Notes: a model not told the origin generated them from the letters alone. DNA of 52,247 nt from Ewingella americana ATCC 33852 (GCF_000735345.1 NZ_JMPJ01000022.1:1-52247), one strand, 5' to 3'. Counted from the stretch's first letter, positions 24,431 through 34,720 are shown. Numbers and translations are program-made.

Positions 24431-24901
24431 ATGATGCATAACGACGTCTTGCGCAGCGTGCGCCACATGCTTGATTTAAGCGAAGGCAGACTGATTGAGA
24501 TCCTCAAAACCACCGGCGTGCCCGTCAGCCCGGAAGTGATGTCCCGCTACCTGAAGAAAGAGGACGAAGAGGGTTACATGGAGGTTCCTGACGAAGTCAT
24601 GGCTAACTTCCTCAACGGTTTGATCACCTTCAAACGTGGTAAAGACGACCGTTTCCCAGCTCCAGAAGTAGAAAAACGCGTCACCAACAACATCATGTTG
24701 AAGAAACTGCGCGTGGCGTTTGAGCTGAAAACCGAAGACATGCTGAGCGTGCTGGCCGCCGCCGACTTCAAAATGTCCGAAGGCGAACTGAGCGCGTTCT
24801 TCCGCAAAGAAGGCCATAAGAACTACCGTCCTTGCGGCGATCAGGTGCTGCGTTACTTCCTGAAAGGTTTGACCGCGCGGGTCCGCCCGTCTAAAGCCTA
24901 A
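24431..24901 (+). CDS. yehS: YehS, DUF1456 family protein
   Basis: A 156-residue protein made of two tandem DUF1456 repeats (about 1-70 and 76-150). Each carries a pattern like ILRSVRxxLxLxE...LRKEDEEGY...FLNGLI; the second copy reads LKKLRVAFELKTEDML...KNYRPCGDQVLRYFLKGL. The length equals E. coli YehS. Function is unknown. The ATG at 24431 is chosen because it starts the first repeat and AGGA lies upstream; the open frame extends 75 bases further without homology. In E. coli yehS is elsewhere, so its place beside fadE marks a local rearrangement. Confidence 0.85.
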   Translation: MMHNDVLRSVRHMLDLSEGRLIEILKTTGVPVSPEVMSRYLKKEDEEGYMEVPDEVMANFLNGLITFKRGKDDRFPAPEVEKRVTNNIMLKKLRVAFELKTEDMLSVLAAADFKMSEGELSAFFRKEGHKNYRPCGDQVLRYFLKGLTARVRPSKA

Positions 24902-24935
24902 AGCCCGCTCGCCGTCTTATCGGCTTTGCTCCAAA

Positions 24936-24972
24936 TAAAAAGCCTGAGTGCATGACACACTCAGGCTTTTTT
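24936..24972. terminator. Bidirectional intrinsic terminator between yehS and fadE
   Basis: A 10-bp stem, AGCCTGAGTG (24941-24950) with CACTCAGGCT (24958-24967), has a 7-base loop. It is flanked by AAAA on the left and TTTTTT on the right, so it works in both directions for the convergent genes yehS and fadE. Confidence 0.88.
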
Positions 24973-24989
24973 GTGCTGCGGTTCGCGTA

Positions 24990-27446
24990 TTATGCGGCTT
25001 CAGTCTGCCGTGGCTTCACCACTTTCTTCTCTTCCGGCTCTGGCTTTTTTGCTGCCAGCTCATCGGCTTCGAACTCATCCACGTTGATAGAACGCAGGCG
25101 GCTCTCTTCGGCACGGCTCAGAATTCGGGCTTCGTCCGGGGTCAGATGACCAGCATCCAGACCTTTTTGCGCCAGAATATCCAGACGAGTGAACGACAGC
25201 TTTTTGCCCATCGCGTCGGACAGACGTTTATGCACCGGCTCAGCCGCCAGAATATCCTTCAGCGCCTCTTCCAACTGACCAATCGGGTTGTGCTCGCTCG
25301 CCGTCAGATACTGGCCGCGACCAATGCGGCTGCGGGTGGCTGATGGCACTTGCAGAATGCGCGCCAGCTCGTGGTCCAGTTGGTCAGAAGGCGCGGCCTG
25401 AGCACGACCCAGCGGGAAGATAACAAAGCGCATCACGCCTGCTACCAGCCCGTTAGGGAAGTTACGCAGCAGCTCTTCAATGGCGATTTCCGCCTGATTC
25501 AAGCAGTCCTGCACGCCCCAATGCACCAGCGGCAGGTCATCTTTATTACGGCCTTCTTCTTCATAGCGTTTCAGCGTCGCCGTTGCCAGATAGATTTGGC
25601 TGAGGATGTCGCCTAAACGGGCCGAAATGCGCTCGCGGCGTTTCAGGCTGCCGCCCAGCACGCCCATGGAAATATCGGACAGCAGGGCCAAGTTGGCGCT
25701 CAGGCGGTTAATCTGCTGATAGTAGCGAGCCGTCGCGTCCTTGGCCGGTGTCTTACTGGTGCGGCCGTTGGTCAGGCCCAGCCAGAAGCTGCGCACTTTG
25801 TTGCTGCCGACGTGGCCAATATGGCCGAACAGCGCGCGGTCGAAATCATGCAGATCGTTGCTTTCCGCCGCCGCCATTTCACGCAGCACGTACGGATGGC
25901 AACGGATAGCGCCTTGCCCGAAGATAATCATACTGCGGGTCAGGATGTTGGCACCTTCTACCGTGATGGCGATTGGCGCACCCTGATAAGCACGGGCCAC
26001 GAAGTTGTTCTTGCCGAGCATAATGCCTTTACCGCCGGTGATATCCATGGCGTCCATCACGGCGCGCTGGCCACGGTGGGTACAGTGATATTTGACGATA
26101 GCCGACAGCACCGCCGGTTTTTCACCGAGCATAATGCCATTGGTGATAAGCGTTGCCGCGGCGTCCATGACATAGGCGTTACCAGCAATGCGCGCCAGCG
26201 GCTCTTCGATCCCTTCCATCTTGCCGATAGGCAGTTTGAACTGGCGGCGGATATAAGCATAAGCACCCGTCGCCATCGCCAGTGATTTCAGGCTGCCGGT
26301 AGCGTTGGACGGCAAGGTGATGCCGCGACCAACCGACAGGCATTCAACCAGCATACGCCAGCCCTGACCGGCCATTTTCGGACCGCCGATGATGTAATCG
26401 ATAGGCACGAAAATGTCTTTACCGCGCGTCGGGCCATTTTGGAAAGGTACGTTCAGCGGGAAGTGACGGTGGCCGATTTCCACGCCTTGGGTGTCCGTTG
26501 GGATTAGCGCACAGGTGATGCCAAGCTCAGTGGTATCGCCCAACAGGTGGTCCGGGTCTTTCAGCTTAAAGGCCAGTCCCAGCACGGTGGCGATAGGGGC
26601 CAGCGTGATATAGCGTTTGTTCCAAGTCAGGCGCATGCCCAGCACTTCTTTGCCTTCCCACTGGCCTTTACATACCACGCCGACGTCAGGAATAGCCCCG
26701 GCATCAGAGCCTGCTTCCGGGCTGGTCAGAGCAAAGCATGGGATTTCCAAACCTTGGGCCAGACGCGGCAGATAGTGATCTTTCTGCTCGTCGGTGCCGT
26801 AATGTTGCAGCAATTCGCCGGGGCCGAGGGAGTTAGGCACGCCGACGGTGATGGCCAGAATGCCTGACACACCGGCCAGTTTTTGCAGCACGCGAGCCTG
26901 AGCGTAAGCCGAGAATTCGAGGCCGCCATACTCTTTCTTGATGATCATCGCGAAGAAGCGGTGCTCTTTCAAATAGGCCCACAGCTCTGGCGGCAGGTCG
27001 GCCAGCTCGTGCGTGATCTGGAAGTCATCCGCCATGCGGCAGGCTTCTTCTACCGGGCCGTCGATAAAGGCTTGTTCTTCTTCTGTCAGGCGTTGTTGCG
27101 GGTAATCCTGCAACTTTTTCCAGTCAGGCGTACCGCTGAACAGGTCGCCTTCCCACCAAGTGGTACCGGCTTCAATCGCCTCTTTTTCCGTGCGAGACAT
27201 GCTTGGCATGACTTTGCGGAAGGTGCGCAGGGCCGGAGCGGAGAACAGTGAACGGCGCAGAGCAGGAATGTTGAAAGGCAGCAAGATGATTGCCAGCGGC
27301 ACCAGCAGCCAGAGAGTCCACAGGTGGATAGCGCCCATGGCAGCGGTAAAAGCCAGAATAATCAAGCTACTAAGTTGTAGGTTCACGCGGTGATAGAACA
27401 GCACACCGATGATAACGAGCAAGGCAACGATACTAAGAACCATCAT
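24990..27446 (-). CDS. fadE: FadE, acyl-CoA dehydrogenase
   Basis: An 818-residue enzyme (E. coli FadE 814) for the first step of fatty acid beta-oxidation, the FAD-dependent desaturation of acyl-CoA. The N-terminal 45 residues hold two hydrophobic helices ([15 protein letters not shown] and [14 protein letters not shown]), so it is membrane-associated. The acyl-CoA dehydrogenase core follows ([34 protein letters not shown]), and a long C-terminal DUF1974 domain ends the protein. GGGGAG precedes the ATG. A FadR-type operator lies in the leader (27466-27482), so repression by FadR and relief by long-chain acyl-CoA is expected. Confidence 0.94.
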   Translation of the reverse strand: MMVLSIVALLVIIGVLFYHRVNLQLSSLIILAFTAAMGAIHLWTLWLLVPLAIILLPFNIPALRRSLFSAPALRTFRKVMPSMSRTEKEAIEAGTTWWEGDLFSGTPDWKKLQDYPQQRLTEEEQAFIDGPVEEACRMADDFQITHELADLPPELWAYLKEHRFFAMIIKKEYGGLEFSAYAQARVLQKLAGVSGILAITVGVPNSLGPGELLQHYGTDEQKDHYLPRLAQGLEIPCFALTSPEAGSDAGAIPDVGVVCKGQWEGKEVLGMRLTWNKRYITLAPIATVLGLAFKLKDPDHLLGDTTELGITCALIPTDTQGVEIGHRHFPLNVPFQNGPTRGKDIFVPIDYIIGGPKMAGQGWRMLVECLSVGRGITLPSNATGSLKSLAMATGAYAYIRRQFKLPIGKMEGIEEPLARIAGNAYVMDAAATLITNGIMLGEKPAVLSAIVKYHCTHRGQRAVMDAMDITGGKGIMLGKNNFVARAYQGAPIAITVEGANILTRSMIIFGQGAIRCHPYVLREMAAAESNDLHDFDRALFGHIGHVGSNKVRSFWLGLTNGRTSKTPAKDATARYYQQINRLSANLALLSDISMGVLGGSLKRRERISARLGDILSQIYLATATLKRYEEEGRNKDDLPLVHWGVQDCLNQAEIAIEELLRNFPNGLVAGVMRFVIFPLGRAQAAPSDQLDHELARILQVPSATRSRIGRGQYLTASEHNPIGQLEEALKDILAAEPVHKRLSDAMGKKLSFTRLDILAQKGLDAGHLTPDEARILSRAEESRLRSINVDEFEADELAAKKPEPEEKKVVKPRQTEAA

Positions 27447-27465
27447 GATAAATCTCCCCAGTTGT

Positions 27466-27482
27466 AGGAGGTCTGACCTGTT
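27466..27482. promoter_or_regulatory. FadR operator in the fadE leader
   Basis: The 17-base AGGAGGTCTGACCTGTT agrees at 14 positions with the E. coli FadR consensus AACTGGTCTGACCTGTT. It is 20 bases upstream of the fadE start. The core GGTC-N-GACC half-sites are intact. Repressor binding here should block fadE transcription when fatty acids are scarce. Confidence 0.78.
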
Positions 27483-27694
27483 AGAGTGATATATTGGTTT
27501 TAGTTCAGGTCCATTTCTTTATCAATGTATTTACATCTTAATTACAACTTGGCTCACAAACCGATCGCACTAAGGGTCAAAATCACAAACATTCGGATTG
27601 ATTACCGCTTCTTGGCTTCTCGCTGTTTCGGCAATCCGTTACACTGCGTGGCGGAACGCTTTATTGCTGAAAATGGACATAAAAAGAGGCTGCC

Positions 27695-28276
27695 ATGTAC
27701 CTGGATATTATCCGTAGTGAACTGAACGAAGCTGCTGAGACACTGAACAAATTCCTCAGTGATTCAGCAAATATTGAGTCAATTCAACGTGCTGCCGTGC
27801 TGCTAGCGGATTCTTTTAAAGCGGGTGGGAAGGTGATTTCCTGCGGTAATGGCGGTTCGCACTGCGACGCCATGCACTTCGCTGAAGAACTGACTGGCCG
27901 TTACCGTGAAAACCGTCCGGGCTACCCGGCGATTGCCATTTCTGACGTCAGCCACATCTCCTGCGTGGGTAACGACTTTGGTTACGACCATATCTTCTCC
28001 CGTTACGTTGAAGCGGTTGGGCAGAAGGGCGACGTGCTGCTGGGGATCTCCACCTCTGGCAACTCCGCTAACGTGATCAAGGCGATTGAAGCTGCGCGTG
28101 CGAAAGGCATGAAAGTCATCACCCTGACCGGTAAAGACGGCGGCAAGATGGACGGTTCAGCTGACGTAGAAATTCGCGTACCGCACTTTGGTTTCGCGGA
28201 CCGCGTGCAGGAAATCCACATTAAAGTGATTCATATTTTGATTCTGTTAATCGAAAAAGAGATGGCAAAAGCGTAA
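27695..28276 (+). CDS. gmhA: GmhA (LpcA), phosphoheptose isomerase
   Basis: A 193-residue SIS-domain isomerase that converts sedoheptulose 7-phosphate to D-glycero-D-manno-heptose 7-phosphate, the first step of LPS inner-core heptose synthesis. Visible marks are [34 protein letters not shown] and the C-terminal [18 protein letters not shown], with the active-site His in the last helix. Length and sequence match E. coli LpcA. GAGG lies before the ATG. It diverges from fadE, and yafJ follows 26 bases downstream. Confidence 0.95.
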   Translation: MYLDIIRSELNEAAETLNKFLSDSANIESIQRAAVLLADSFKAGGKVISCGNGGSHCDAMHFAEELTGRYRENRPGYPAIAISDVSHISCVGNDFGYDHIFSRYVEAVGQKGDVLLGISTSGNSANVIKAIEAARAKGMKVITLTGKDGGKMDGSADVEIRVPHFGFADRVQEIHIKVIHILILLIEKEMAKA

Positions 28277-28302
28277 GGCTTTTGATGTAAAGGAGACTGG
28301 CA

Positions 28303-29070
28303 ATGTGCGAATTGCTCGGGATGAGCGCCAACGTTCCTACTGATATCTGTTTCAGTTTCAGTGGGTTGGTGCAAAGAGGTGGCGGCACGGGTCCGCATAA
28401 AGATGGCTGGGGTATTACTTTCTATGAAGGTAATGGTTGTCGCACCTTTAAAGATCCGCATCCGAGCTTTAATTCGCCCATTGCCCGTCTCGTTCAGGAG
28501 TATCCGATCAAATCCTGCGCGGTGATTTCGCACATTCGTCAGGCCAATCGCGGCGAAGTATCGCTGGAAAATACCCATCCCTTCACCCGTGAACTGTGGG
28601 GCCGCAACTGGACCTACGCGCACAACGGGCAGCTGCGCGGCTATCGCCAGCTGGATACTGGCACCTTAAGGCCCATCGGCCAGACTGACAGTGAGTTCGC
28701 CTTCTGCTGGTTACTGCATAAATTGACTGAACGCTATCCGCGAACGCCGGGCAACTGGCCGGCGGTGTTTCGCTATATCGCGTCGCTGGCTGACCAAATG
28801 CGGCAGAAAGGGGTGTTCAATATGCTGTTGTCTGACGGGCGCTTCGTCATGGCTTACTGCTCGACCAATCTGTATTGGATCACGCGCAGAGCGCCGTTTG
28901 GCAAGGCAACCTTGTTGGATCAGGATGTGGAAATTGATTTTCAGCAGCAGACGACACCCAATGATGTCGTCACGGTGATCGCTACCCAGCCATTAACGGG
29001 TAACGAAACCTGGAACAAGATTGCTCCAGGTGAATTCGCCTTATTTCACTGTGGTGAACGCCAACTGTGA
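28303..29070 (+). CDS. yafJ: YafJ, class II glutamine amidotransferase family protein
   Basis: A 255-residue Ntn-type amidotransferase domain protein. After Met removal Cys2 ([10 protein letters not shown]) is the N-terminal nucleophile; other family marks are [28 protein letters not shown]-type [10 protein letters not shown] and AHNGQLRG. There is no synthase domain, so the acceptor reaction is unknown. GGAGACTGGCA precedes the ATG. Synteny gmhA-yafJ-yafK is as in E. coli. Its 3' end overlaps the convergent yafK by 30 bases. Confidence 0.92.
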   Translation: MCELLGMSANVPTDICFSFSGLVQRGGGTGPHKDGWGITFYEGNGCRTFKDPHPSFNSPIARLVQEYPIKSCAVISHIRQANRGEVSLENTHPFTRELWGRNWTYAHNGQLRGYRQLDTGTLRPIGQTDSEFAFCWLLHKLTERYPRTPGNWPAVFRYIASLADQMRQKGVFNMLLSDGRFVMAYCSTNLYWITRRAPFGKATLLDQDVEIDFQQQTTPNDVVTVIATQPLTGNETWNKIAPGEFALFHCGERQL

Positions 29071-29766
29071 ACCCAGCGGGGTGGTTTGCACGGGCTGAGT
29101 TAGCACATACTTACCTGAGCTGACGACCACGTTTGGCGGCGTATGGTACTTCTGGAAGTAGTCATAGCCCGGCTTTAGCTCGTTCCAGAAACTGATGTAA
29201 GAAGAGTTTCTGTGCGACGCCATGTTGGCATCTGTCATGCGGAACGGGTAAATGCTGATTTGCACGTTACGCTGGCCGTATTGGAACGCCGCCTGCACAT
29301 AAGTGAAAATCTCATCCATGTATTGATCGGTCATCGCATAGCAGCCGATAGATTTACAGTTACCGTGGATCATTAAATATTTGCCGGAATAGCCCTGAGC
29401 CGTGTCATAGGCATTCGGGAAACCGATGTTAATTGCCCGGTAGAATTTGCTATCAGGTTTTAAATGATGAATGTCGACACTGTAAAAACCTTCTGGGCTT
29501 TTGAAATCCCCTTCGCGACGTTTATTCCCTAAGCCGCCCGAGAAATCACAAATACCGTAAGTGCCAATTAGGCGATATTCGCCCTGAAGTTCGGCATAAA
29601 GCTCAAGTTTGCGTTCCTGTTTAAAGATCTGGATATAAACCGGGGAACCCAAAAGTTTCTGTTTTAACGCTTGATCAACCGGGACAGGCTCACTGGCGGC
29701 CGCGGTGCCGAGGGTAAAAAGGGGCAAACTGAGGAGCATCGCAAGTAACAGCGCGATTCTGATCAT
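29041..29766 (-). CDS. yafK: YafK (DpaA/LdtF), YkuD-domain L,D-transpeptidase-fold protein
   Basis: A 241-residue exported protein. A signal peptide ([24 protein letters not shown]) is followed by a YkuD domain with the catalytic motif [12 protein letters not shown] (Cys near residue 140). In E. coli this protein (LdtF/DpaA) hydrolyses the bond between Braun lipoprotein and peptidoglycan rather than making cross-links. It therefore tunes outer-membrane attachment. The ORF runs tail-to-tail over the last 30 bases of yafJ. Confidence 0.92.
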   Translation of the reverse strand: MIRIALLLAMLLSLPLFTLGTAAASEPVPVDQALKQKLLGSPVYIQIFKQERKLELYAELQGEYRLIGTYGICDFSGGLGNKRREGDFKSPEGFYSVDIHHLKPDSKFYRAINIGFPNAYDTAQGYSGKYLMIHGNCKSIGCYAMTDQYMDEIFTYVQAAFQYGQRNVQISIYPFRMTDANMASHRNSSYISFWNELKPGYDYFQKYHTPPNVVVSSGKYVLTQPVQTTPLGSQLAFTTVK

Positions 29767-30064
29767 TCTTATTCCTGCTTAACGATTTCCCCTCGATAGT
29801 TGCTGTTGCTACTGACGTCGCGGCAATCTCAATTATGTGGGGTTTAGGTCTGATTATTTTGTCTACAGATACGAAGATCTTTAAGACCGCCACTGATATA
29901 CAATCGGCATTAAACATGCATGATTCGATGCCATATTAATGCTGGTGGCTTTTTTAGCAATCCCACTAGGAATAAATTTACAGATAAAGTGTGAAAAAAT
30001 GAGTTAGTTTACTTTTTAATCAATTTTTTTGTGAATACCCCGACATTTCTGCCGGGGAATATCG
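29767..30064. other. Intergenic region upstream of yafK
   Basis: About 300 bases without a gene, A+T-rich near 29930-30035. A short G+C-rich stem, CCCCG with CGGGG (30038-30057), lies just past the end of the GDPD-like gene and may end its leftward transcript, though no T-run follows. The yafK promoter should lie at 29780-29900. Confidence 0.45.
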
Positions 30065-30964
30065 CTAGCGAGGAATGTTTTTGAAATCAGCCGGTGAGTT
30101 AACTAACACGCCGTCAGCCCCCAGCGCTTTGGCCTGTTGATAGTCAGCCTGATTATTAATACCGATCAGAATAATGTGCGCCTCTCCCTGTGAACGGAAG
30201 CAGTCCATCGCCTCTTTATCCCACGCCAGCGTGGCCTTAGAGCGCGCCTCGCCCAAGGTGTATTTTTCCACCACTTCCACTTCACGTTTCATTTCCAACG
30301 CATACCAGCGGCTTTTGTCATCAGCTTTGATTTGGCACTGGTGCGCCATGGTGATATTAGCCAGCGCGGTGCGGGTGGTATCGCGGCTTTCAAAGCGCGG
30401 AATAGAAGCCGGAAGGGAATCCAGATATTGACTGTCGGTGGAGTAAATGCGCACCCGGCGCTGGCTGTGCGTGTTGTCGAGCACCTTGTTTAAGGCTTTA
30501 GCCATCTCGGCAGGGCTGGCGTCCGGGCTTTTGATATCAATATAGAAAGTGGTTTTAGGGAAGGCGTTAAGCACGGTTTCCAGGCGCGGAATACCGATGT
30601 TTTTGCCACGATAAGGATGGTTATCGCCGCTGCCAAAGGCCCAACCGGCATCCATTTTCGACAGCTCCATCGCCGTGTACTGCGACACCGGACCACTCTG
30701 ATTAGTCAGAGATTTTAAATCGGACGGGCGATACAGCACCGCGACGTTATCCTTGGAGAGCTGCACGGTTACCCAAATGGCATCCGCGCCATTGTTTAGC
30801 GCCAGTTCGATAGCCGGAACCGTGTTTTCCGGTGCATCAGCCGTGCCGCCGCGATGGGCAATAATCTGCGGTGCGCCGCTAATGGTCGCCGCCAAGCCCG
30901 TCAGTGGGAACAGGGCGCTGCATAACAACGTGGTGCATAACAATTTTCGATTAAAGCTGATCAT
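30065..30964 (-). CDS. Periplasmic GDPD-fold protein with degenerate active site
   Basis: A 299-residue exported protein. The signal peptide ends near LTGLAA (about 26). The mature part starts as a glycerophosphodiester phosphodiesterase: HRGG (His37, Arg38) and PENT (Glu45) are kept. But the next metal-binding E-x-D is W64-x-T66 (DAIWVTVQ), the catalytic His (HD motif) is Arg79, and the later E-I-K is D-I-K (Asp143). The core metal ligands of the family are therefore largely missing, and activity on glycerophosphodiesters is doubtful. It might be a binding protein or use other ligands. It stands alone between yafK and dinB. Confidence 0.78.
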   Translation of the reverse strand: MISFNRKLLCTTLLCSALFPLTGLAATISGAPQIIAHRGGTADAPENTVPAIELALNNGADAIWVTVQLSKDNVAVLYRPSDLKSLTNQSGPVSQYTAMELSKMDAGWAFGSGDNHPYRGKNIGIPRLETVLNAFPKTTFYIDIKSPDASPAEMAKALNKVLDNTHSQRRVRIYSTDSQYLDSLPASIPRFESRDTTRTALANITMAHQCQIKADDKSRWYALEMKREVEVVEKYTLGEARSKATLAWDKEAMDCFRSQGEAHIILIGINNQADYQQAKALGADGVLVNSPADFKNIPR

Positions 30965-31162
30965 AACTAATTCCTTTTAGAGACAATGGAGCAATTAATA
31001 TACAGAGTGATTATGAAAAAAATATTAAATTCATACACAAAAACGATTATTTTTCAGTATTCAATCTAAAATTGAGATAACTATTATTAGGATAAATAAG
31101 CGGCAATTTTAATATTTGTCTACTCTATGGGTTAACTCAGTAGACTTGAATTTCCATCTTGA

Positions 31163-31182
31163 TACTGTATGCTTGTACAGTC
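31163..31182. promoter_or_regulatory. LexA box upstream of dinB
   Basis: TACTGTATGCTTGTACAGT contains the CTGT-N8-ACAG core of the SOS operator with near-consensus flanks. It ends 14 bases before the dinB start. LexA repression with induction by DNA damage is expected, as for E. coli dinB. Confidence 0.9.
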
Positions 31183-31195
31183 ATTGGGAGGGGCT

Positions 31196-32254
31196 ATGCG
31201 TAAAATTATTCACGTCGATATGGATTGCTTCTTCGCGGCAGTTGAAATGCGCGACGATCCTTCTTTGCGTGACATCCCAATAGCCATCGGCGGCAGCCGT
31301 GATCGCCGTGGCGTGATAAGTACCGCGAACTATCCGGCGCGCAAGTTCGGCGTCCACAGCGCGATGCCCACCGGCATGGCGCTCAAGCTCTGCCCACACC
31401 TCAAGGTGATCCCCGGGCGGATGGAAGCTTATAAAGAAGCTTCAAACCATATTCGTGAAATCTTCTCCCGCTACACCTCATTGATAGAACCCCTCTCGCT
31501 CGACGAGGCTTACCTCGATGTCTCTGATTCCACCCAGTGCAATGGCTCCGCTACGCTTATCGCCGCTGAGATCCGCCAAGCCATTTCAGATGAAATCAAC
31601 CTGACGGCGTCGGCCGGGATTGCGCCCATCAAGTTCCTCGCCAAGATCGCCTCAGATCTCAATAAGCCCAATGGCCAGTTCGTGATCACCCCAGATAAAG
31701 TCGCTGATTTCCTGCAAGACCTGCCGCTTAGCAAAATCCCCGGCGTGGGCAAGGTGACGGCAAAGCGTTTGCAGGAGCACGGCCTGATCACCTGTGGCGA
31801 TGTGCAGCGTTATGATTTGGCGAAGCTGCTAAAAGGCTTCGGCAAGTTTGGCCGCGTGCTGTGGGAGCGCTGTCAGGGCATTGATGAGCGCGAAGTCTCC
31901 CCGGAGCGCCTGCGTAAATCCGTCGGCGTCGAGCGCACGCTGGCGGAAGATATTCACAGTTGGGAAGAGTGCGTGGCGCTGATCGACCGGCTTTACCCCG
32001 AGCTGGAAACCCGACTGAGCCGCGTCAGCCCCGATTTGCGCATTGCCCGGCAGGGCGTAAAGTTGAAGTTTCACGATTTCCAGCAAACCACTCAAGAGCA
32101 CGTCTGGCCGGTTTTGAATAAAAATGACTTGTTGAAGGTAGCCCATGAAGCATGGGAACAGCGGCGGGGCGGTCGAGGTGTGCGATTGGTTGGGTTACAT
32201 GTGACTTTGCAAGATCCGCAGATCGAGAGGCAGTTGCTGCTGCCGTGGGAGTGA
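31196..32254 (+). CDS. dinB: DinB, DNA polymerase IV
   Basis: A 352-residue Y-family translesion polymerase. Catalytic metal-binding motifs are [12 protein letters not shown] near the start and [10 protein letters not shown]; the helix-hairpin-helix [16 protein letters not shown] follows. The C-terminal end QLLLPW is the clamp-binding motif type. The ATG at 31196 (GGGAGGGGCT upstream) is chosen over an in-frame ATG at 31169 that lies within the LexA box. Confidence 0.95.
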   Translation: MRKIIHVDMDCFFAAVEMRDDPSLRDIPIAIGGSRDRRGVISTANYPARKFGVHSAMPTGMALKLCPHLKVIPGRMEAYKEASNHIREIFSRYTSLIEPLSLDEAYLDVSDSTQCNGSATLIAAEIRQAISDEINLTASAGIAPIKFLAKIASDLNKPNGQFVITPDKVADFLQDLPLSKIPGVGKVTAKRLQEHGLITCGDVQRYDLAKLLKGFGKFGRVLWERCQGIDEREVSPERLRKSVGVERTLAEDIHSWEECVALIDRLYPELETRLSRVSPDLRIARQGVKLKFHDFQQTTQEHVWPVLNKNDLLKVAHEAWEQRRGGRGVRLVGLHVTLQDPQIERQLLLPWE

Positions 32255-32288
32255 GGCTGAAAACGCTTTATCTTCTCTGGTTTTGATT

Positions 32289-32310
32289 CCTCCCCCTTCT
32301 CAGGGGGAGG
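32289..32310. terminator. Hairpin between the convergent dinB and pepD genes
   Basis: A perfect 8-bp G+C-rich stem, CCTCCCCC with GGGGGAGG, closes a 6-base loop. It sits 34 bases past the dinB stop and 14 bases before the pepD end. T-runs on either side are weak. Confidence 0.5.
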
Positions 32311-32323
32311 TGCAAAAGAAACA

Positions 32324-33784
32324 TTACTTACGCTCTGGGATCGCTTTCAGCAGGGCGGTCAGCAGCTTCCAGTACAGGTCAACGCTTTCGATCTCAACTT
32401 GCTCATCCGGCGAGTGCGGGCCGGTGATGGTTGGGCCGATAGACACCATGTCCATGTCTGGGTATGGCTTTTTGAACAGACCACATTCCAGACCAGCATG
32501 GATAACCATGATATTTGGCGTTTTGTCGAACAGCTGCTGGTAAGTTTCGCGCACCAGCGTCATGACCGGAGAGCTTGGCTCTGGTTTCCAGCCCGGATAG
32601 CTGCCTTTCGCCAGCGTTTTAGCGCCAGCCAGTTGGCCGAGAGAAGTCAGCATGCTGACCACGTACTCTTTGCCGCTGTCGATCAGGGAGCGGATCAGGC
32701 TGTTGATCGCCACTTCGCTCTCGGTCATGGTGACAACACCGACGTTCAGAGAGGTTTCAACCACGCCTTTCACGTCGTCGCTCATGCGGATCACGCCGTT
32801 TGGCGTCGCGTTGAGCAGTGACAGGAAGTGATGCTGGCTCTCTTTGTTCAGCGCTTTAGCATCGCTTTGCGCCGCTTCAACTACGAAAGCAATTTTCTTC
32901 TCAACCGCAGCCAGTTCGAATTGAACGGTAGCCAAGAACTCTTGGGCAGCCGCTTTCAGCGCGTCGGCTTTATCAGCAGCAACGGCAACGATCGCAATGG
33001 CTTCGCGTGGGATAGCGTTACGCAGCGTACCGCCGGTGAAGTCCAACAGGCGCAGGCCGTGAGTCTCAGCATTGTCAGCCAAGAAGCGAGCAAGCAGTTT
33101 GCTGGCGTTGCCCAGACCTAAGTGAATGTCAGCGCCTGAGTGGCCGCCTTTCAAGCCTTTGAAGGTCAGCTTCAACAGGCTGTAGCCTGCCGGAACGGCT
33201 TCACGAGTCAGTGGCAGCGTTGCGGTGAAGTCGATACCACCGGCGCAACCCATATAGATTTCGCCTTCGGTTTCTGAGTCAGTGTTGATCAGAATTTCAG
33301 ACTGCAACCAGTTTGGCTGAAGGCCGAACGCGCCTGCCATGCCGGTTTCTTCGGTCATGGTCAGCAGCACTTCCAGCGGGCCGTGCTCAACGGATTCGTC
33401 AGCCAATACTGCCAGTGCAGAGGCTAAACCGATGCCGTTGTCAGCACCCAGCGTGGTGCCGCGTGCTTTTACCCAACCGTTATCAATGTACGGCTGGATG
33501 GGATCTTTGGTGAAATCGTGAACAGTATCGTTGTTCTTCTGCGGCACCATGTCGAGGTGAGCTTGCAGGGCGACCGCTTTACGATTTTCCATGCCTTTAG
33601 TGGCTGGCTTACGCAACAATATGTTGCCAACTTCATCACGCTCAGCGTGAATACCTTTTTCCTGTGCCCATTCAACGATGTGTTTTGCCAGTGCTTCTTC
33701 ATGGTAAGAAGGGTGTGGAATCGAGCAAACTTTGGCAAAAATATCCCACAGCGGTTGTGGCGAAAGTTGAGACAATTCAGACAC
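32324..33784 (-). CDS. pepD: PepD, aminoacyl-histidine dipeptidase (peptidase D, M20)
   Basis: A 486-residue cytoplasmic dipeptidase that cleaves Xaa-His dipeptides such as carnosine. M20 metal motifs: LQAHLDMVPQ, TLGADNGIG, MTEETGM and the C-terminal HAGLECGLF. The start is GTG at 33784; the N-terminus SELSQLSPQPLWDIFAKV aligns with the E. coli protein from its first residue. It diverges from gpt. Confidence 0.94.
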   Translation of the reverse strand: MSELSQLSPQPLWDIFAKVCSIPHPSYHEEALAKHIVEWAQEKGIHAERDEVGNILLRKPATKGMENRKAVALQAHLDMVPQKNNDTVHDFTKDPIQPYIDNGWVKARGTTLGADNGIGLASALAVLADESVEHGPLEVLLTMTEETGMAGAFGLQPNWLQSEILINTDSETEGEIYMGCAGGIDFTATLPLTREAVPAGYSLLKLTFKGLKGGHSGADIHLGLGNASKLLARFLADNAETHGLRLLDFTGGTLRNAIPREAIAIVAVAADKADALKAAAQEFLATVQFELAAVEKKIAFVVEAAQSDAKALNKESQHHFLSLLNATPNGVIRMSDDVKGVVETSLNVGVVTMTESEVAINSLIRSLIDSGKEYVVSMLTSLGQLAGAKTLAKGSYPGWKPEPSSPVMTLVRETYQQLFDKTPNIMVIHAGLECGLFKKPYPDMDMVSIGPTITGPHSPDEQVEIESVDLYWKLLTALLKAIPERK

Positions 33785-34091
33785 TATGAGTCTCCTGTAA
33801 CAGTCAGCTCAGTCAGAAGGCATTGGCCGGTGAACTGATTGAGGTGCTGTAGGTTTAAGGTTAATTATTCATCAGATCCAGTTGCCAATCGGTGTGGCGG
33901 CTGGTCAAACAGAATATCACTTAATCCTAAGCAGTGCGCGTAAGGCAGTGGAAAATCCTTGGGGTTTGCGGGGTTCTGGCCTCATAAGCGCTGGTTTTTG
34001 TGAGCTGGACTCACTATAATCTCGCGCAACCTTTTTTCTTCCCCCCGAATACATTTTTAGAAGCCGTCATTTCACTGGCTGGGACACCTAT
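33785..34091. promoter_or_regulatory. Divergent pepD-gpt promoter region
   Basis: 307 bases without a gene. A perfect -10 box TATAAT stands at 34015-34020 for the rightward gpt transcript, with only a weak -35 near 33992-33997; a 70-base leader follows. The pepD promoter should be close to 33800-33880 on the minus strand; no clear box was identified. Confidence 0.6.
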
Positions 34092-34550
34092 ATGAGCGAA
34101 AAATACGTTGTAACTTGGGACATGCTGCAAATCCACGCCCGCACCATGGCAAAACGCCTGCTGCCGGCAGAACAATGGAAAGGCATCATCGCGGTAAGCC
34201 GTGGCGGTTTAGTTCCTGCCGCTCTGTTGGCGCGTGAACTGTGCATTCGTCACGTTGATACCGTGTGCATCTCAAGCTACGACCACGACAATCAGCGCGA
34301 AATGAAAGTGCTGAAACGCGCTGAAGGTGACGGTGAAGGTTTCATCGTAGTTGACGATTTAGTCGATACCGGCGGCACCGCCAAAGCCATCCGCGACATG
34401 TATCCAAAAGCGCACTTCATCACCATGTTCGCCAAACCAGCCGGTGCGCCGCTGGTTGATGACTATGTGATTGATATTCCGCAGGATACGTGGATTGAGC
34501 AGCCGTGGGATATGGGTGTGGTGTTCGTACCTCCTCTGGTCGGCAAATAA
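34092..34550 (+). CDS. gpt: Gpt, xanthine-guanine phosphoribosyltransferase
   Basis: A 152-residue PRPP-dependent purine salvage enzyme converting guanine, xanthine and hypoxanthine to nucleotides. The PRPP-binding motif [17 protein letters not shown] and the substrate loop [12 protein letters not shown] are visible. Length and termini equal those of E. coli Gpt. It is associated with the inner membrane face in E. coli. It stands between pepD and frsA as in other Enterobacterales. Confidence 0.95.
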   Translation: MSEKYVVTWDMLQIHARTMAKRLLPAEQWKGIIAVSRGGLVPAALLARELCIRHVDTVCISSYDHDNQREMKVLKRAEGDGEGFIVVDDLVDTGGTAKAIRDMYPKAHFITMFAKPAGAPLVDDYVIDIPQDTWIEQPWDMGVVFVPPLVGK

Positions 34551-34559
34551 ATCCTCGTC

Positions 34560-34665
34560 ATCCTTCGAGCCGCTCCTGCGTTGGCTGCCCTCGCGCATCC
34601 CAGTCACTTACTAATGTAAGCTCCTGGGCTTTGCTCAGTTGCCGCCTTGACGCGACTCGAATGAT
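34560..34665. repeat. 106-nt imperfect palindrome downstream of gpt
   Basis: Outer arms ATCCTTCGAGCCGC (34560-34573) and GCGACTCGAATGAT (34652-34665) pair at 12 of 14 positions. The centre is CTTAC-TAAT-GTAAG (34607-34620). The parts between pair partially (CCCAG with CTGGG). It looks like a dispersed intergenic repeat of enterobacterial chromosomes comparable to ERIC-type elements. I see no second copy in this window. Confidence 0.6.
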
Positions 34666-34690
34666 TTAGAGGATTACAGAAGTTGAAAGC

Positions 34691-34720
34691 AAAACGCCCA
34701 GCCGATTGGTTGGGCGTTTT
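34691..34720 (+). terminator. Intrinsic terminator before frsA
   Basis: AAAACGCCCA (34691-34700) pairs perfectly with TGGGCGTTTT (34711-34720), with extra GCC/GGT pairing inside the loop. A-rich and T-rich flanks make it work in both directions. It ends the gpt transcript after the palindrome. Confidence 0.85.
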
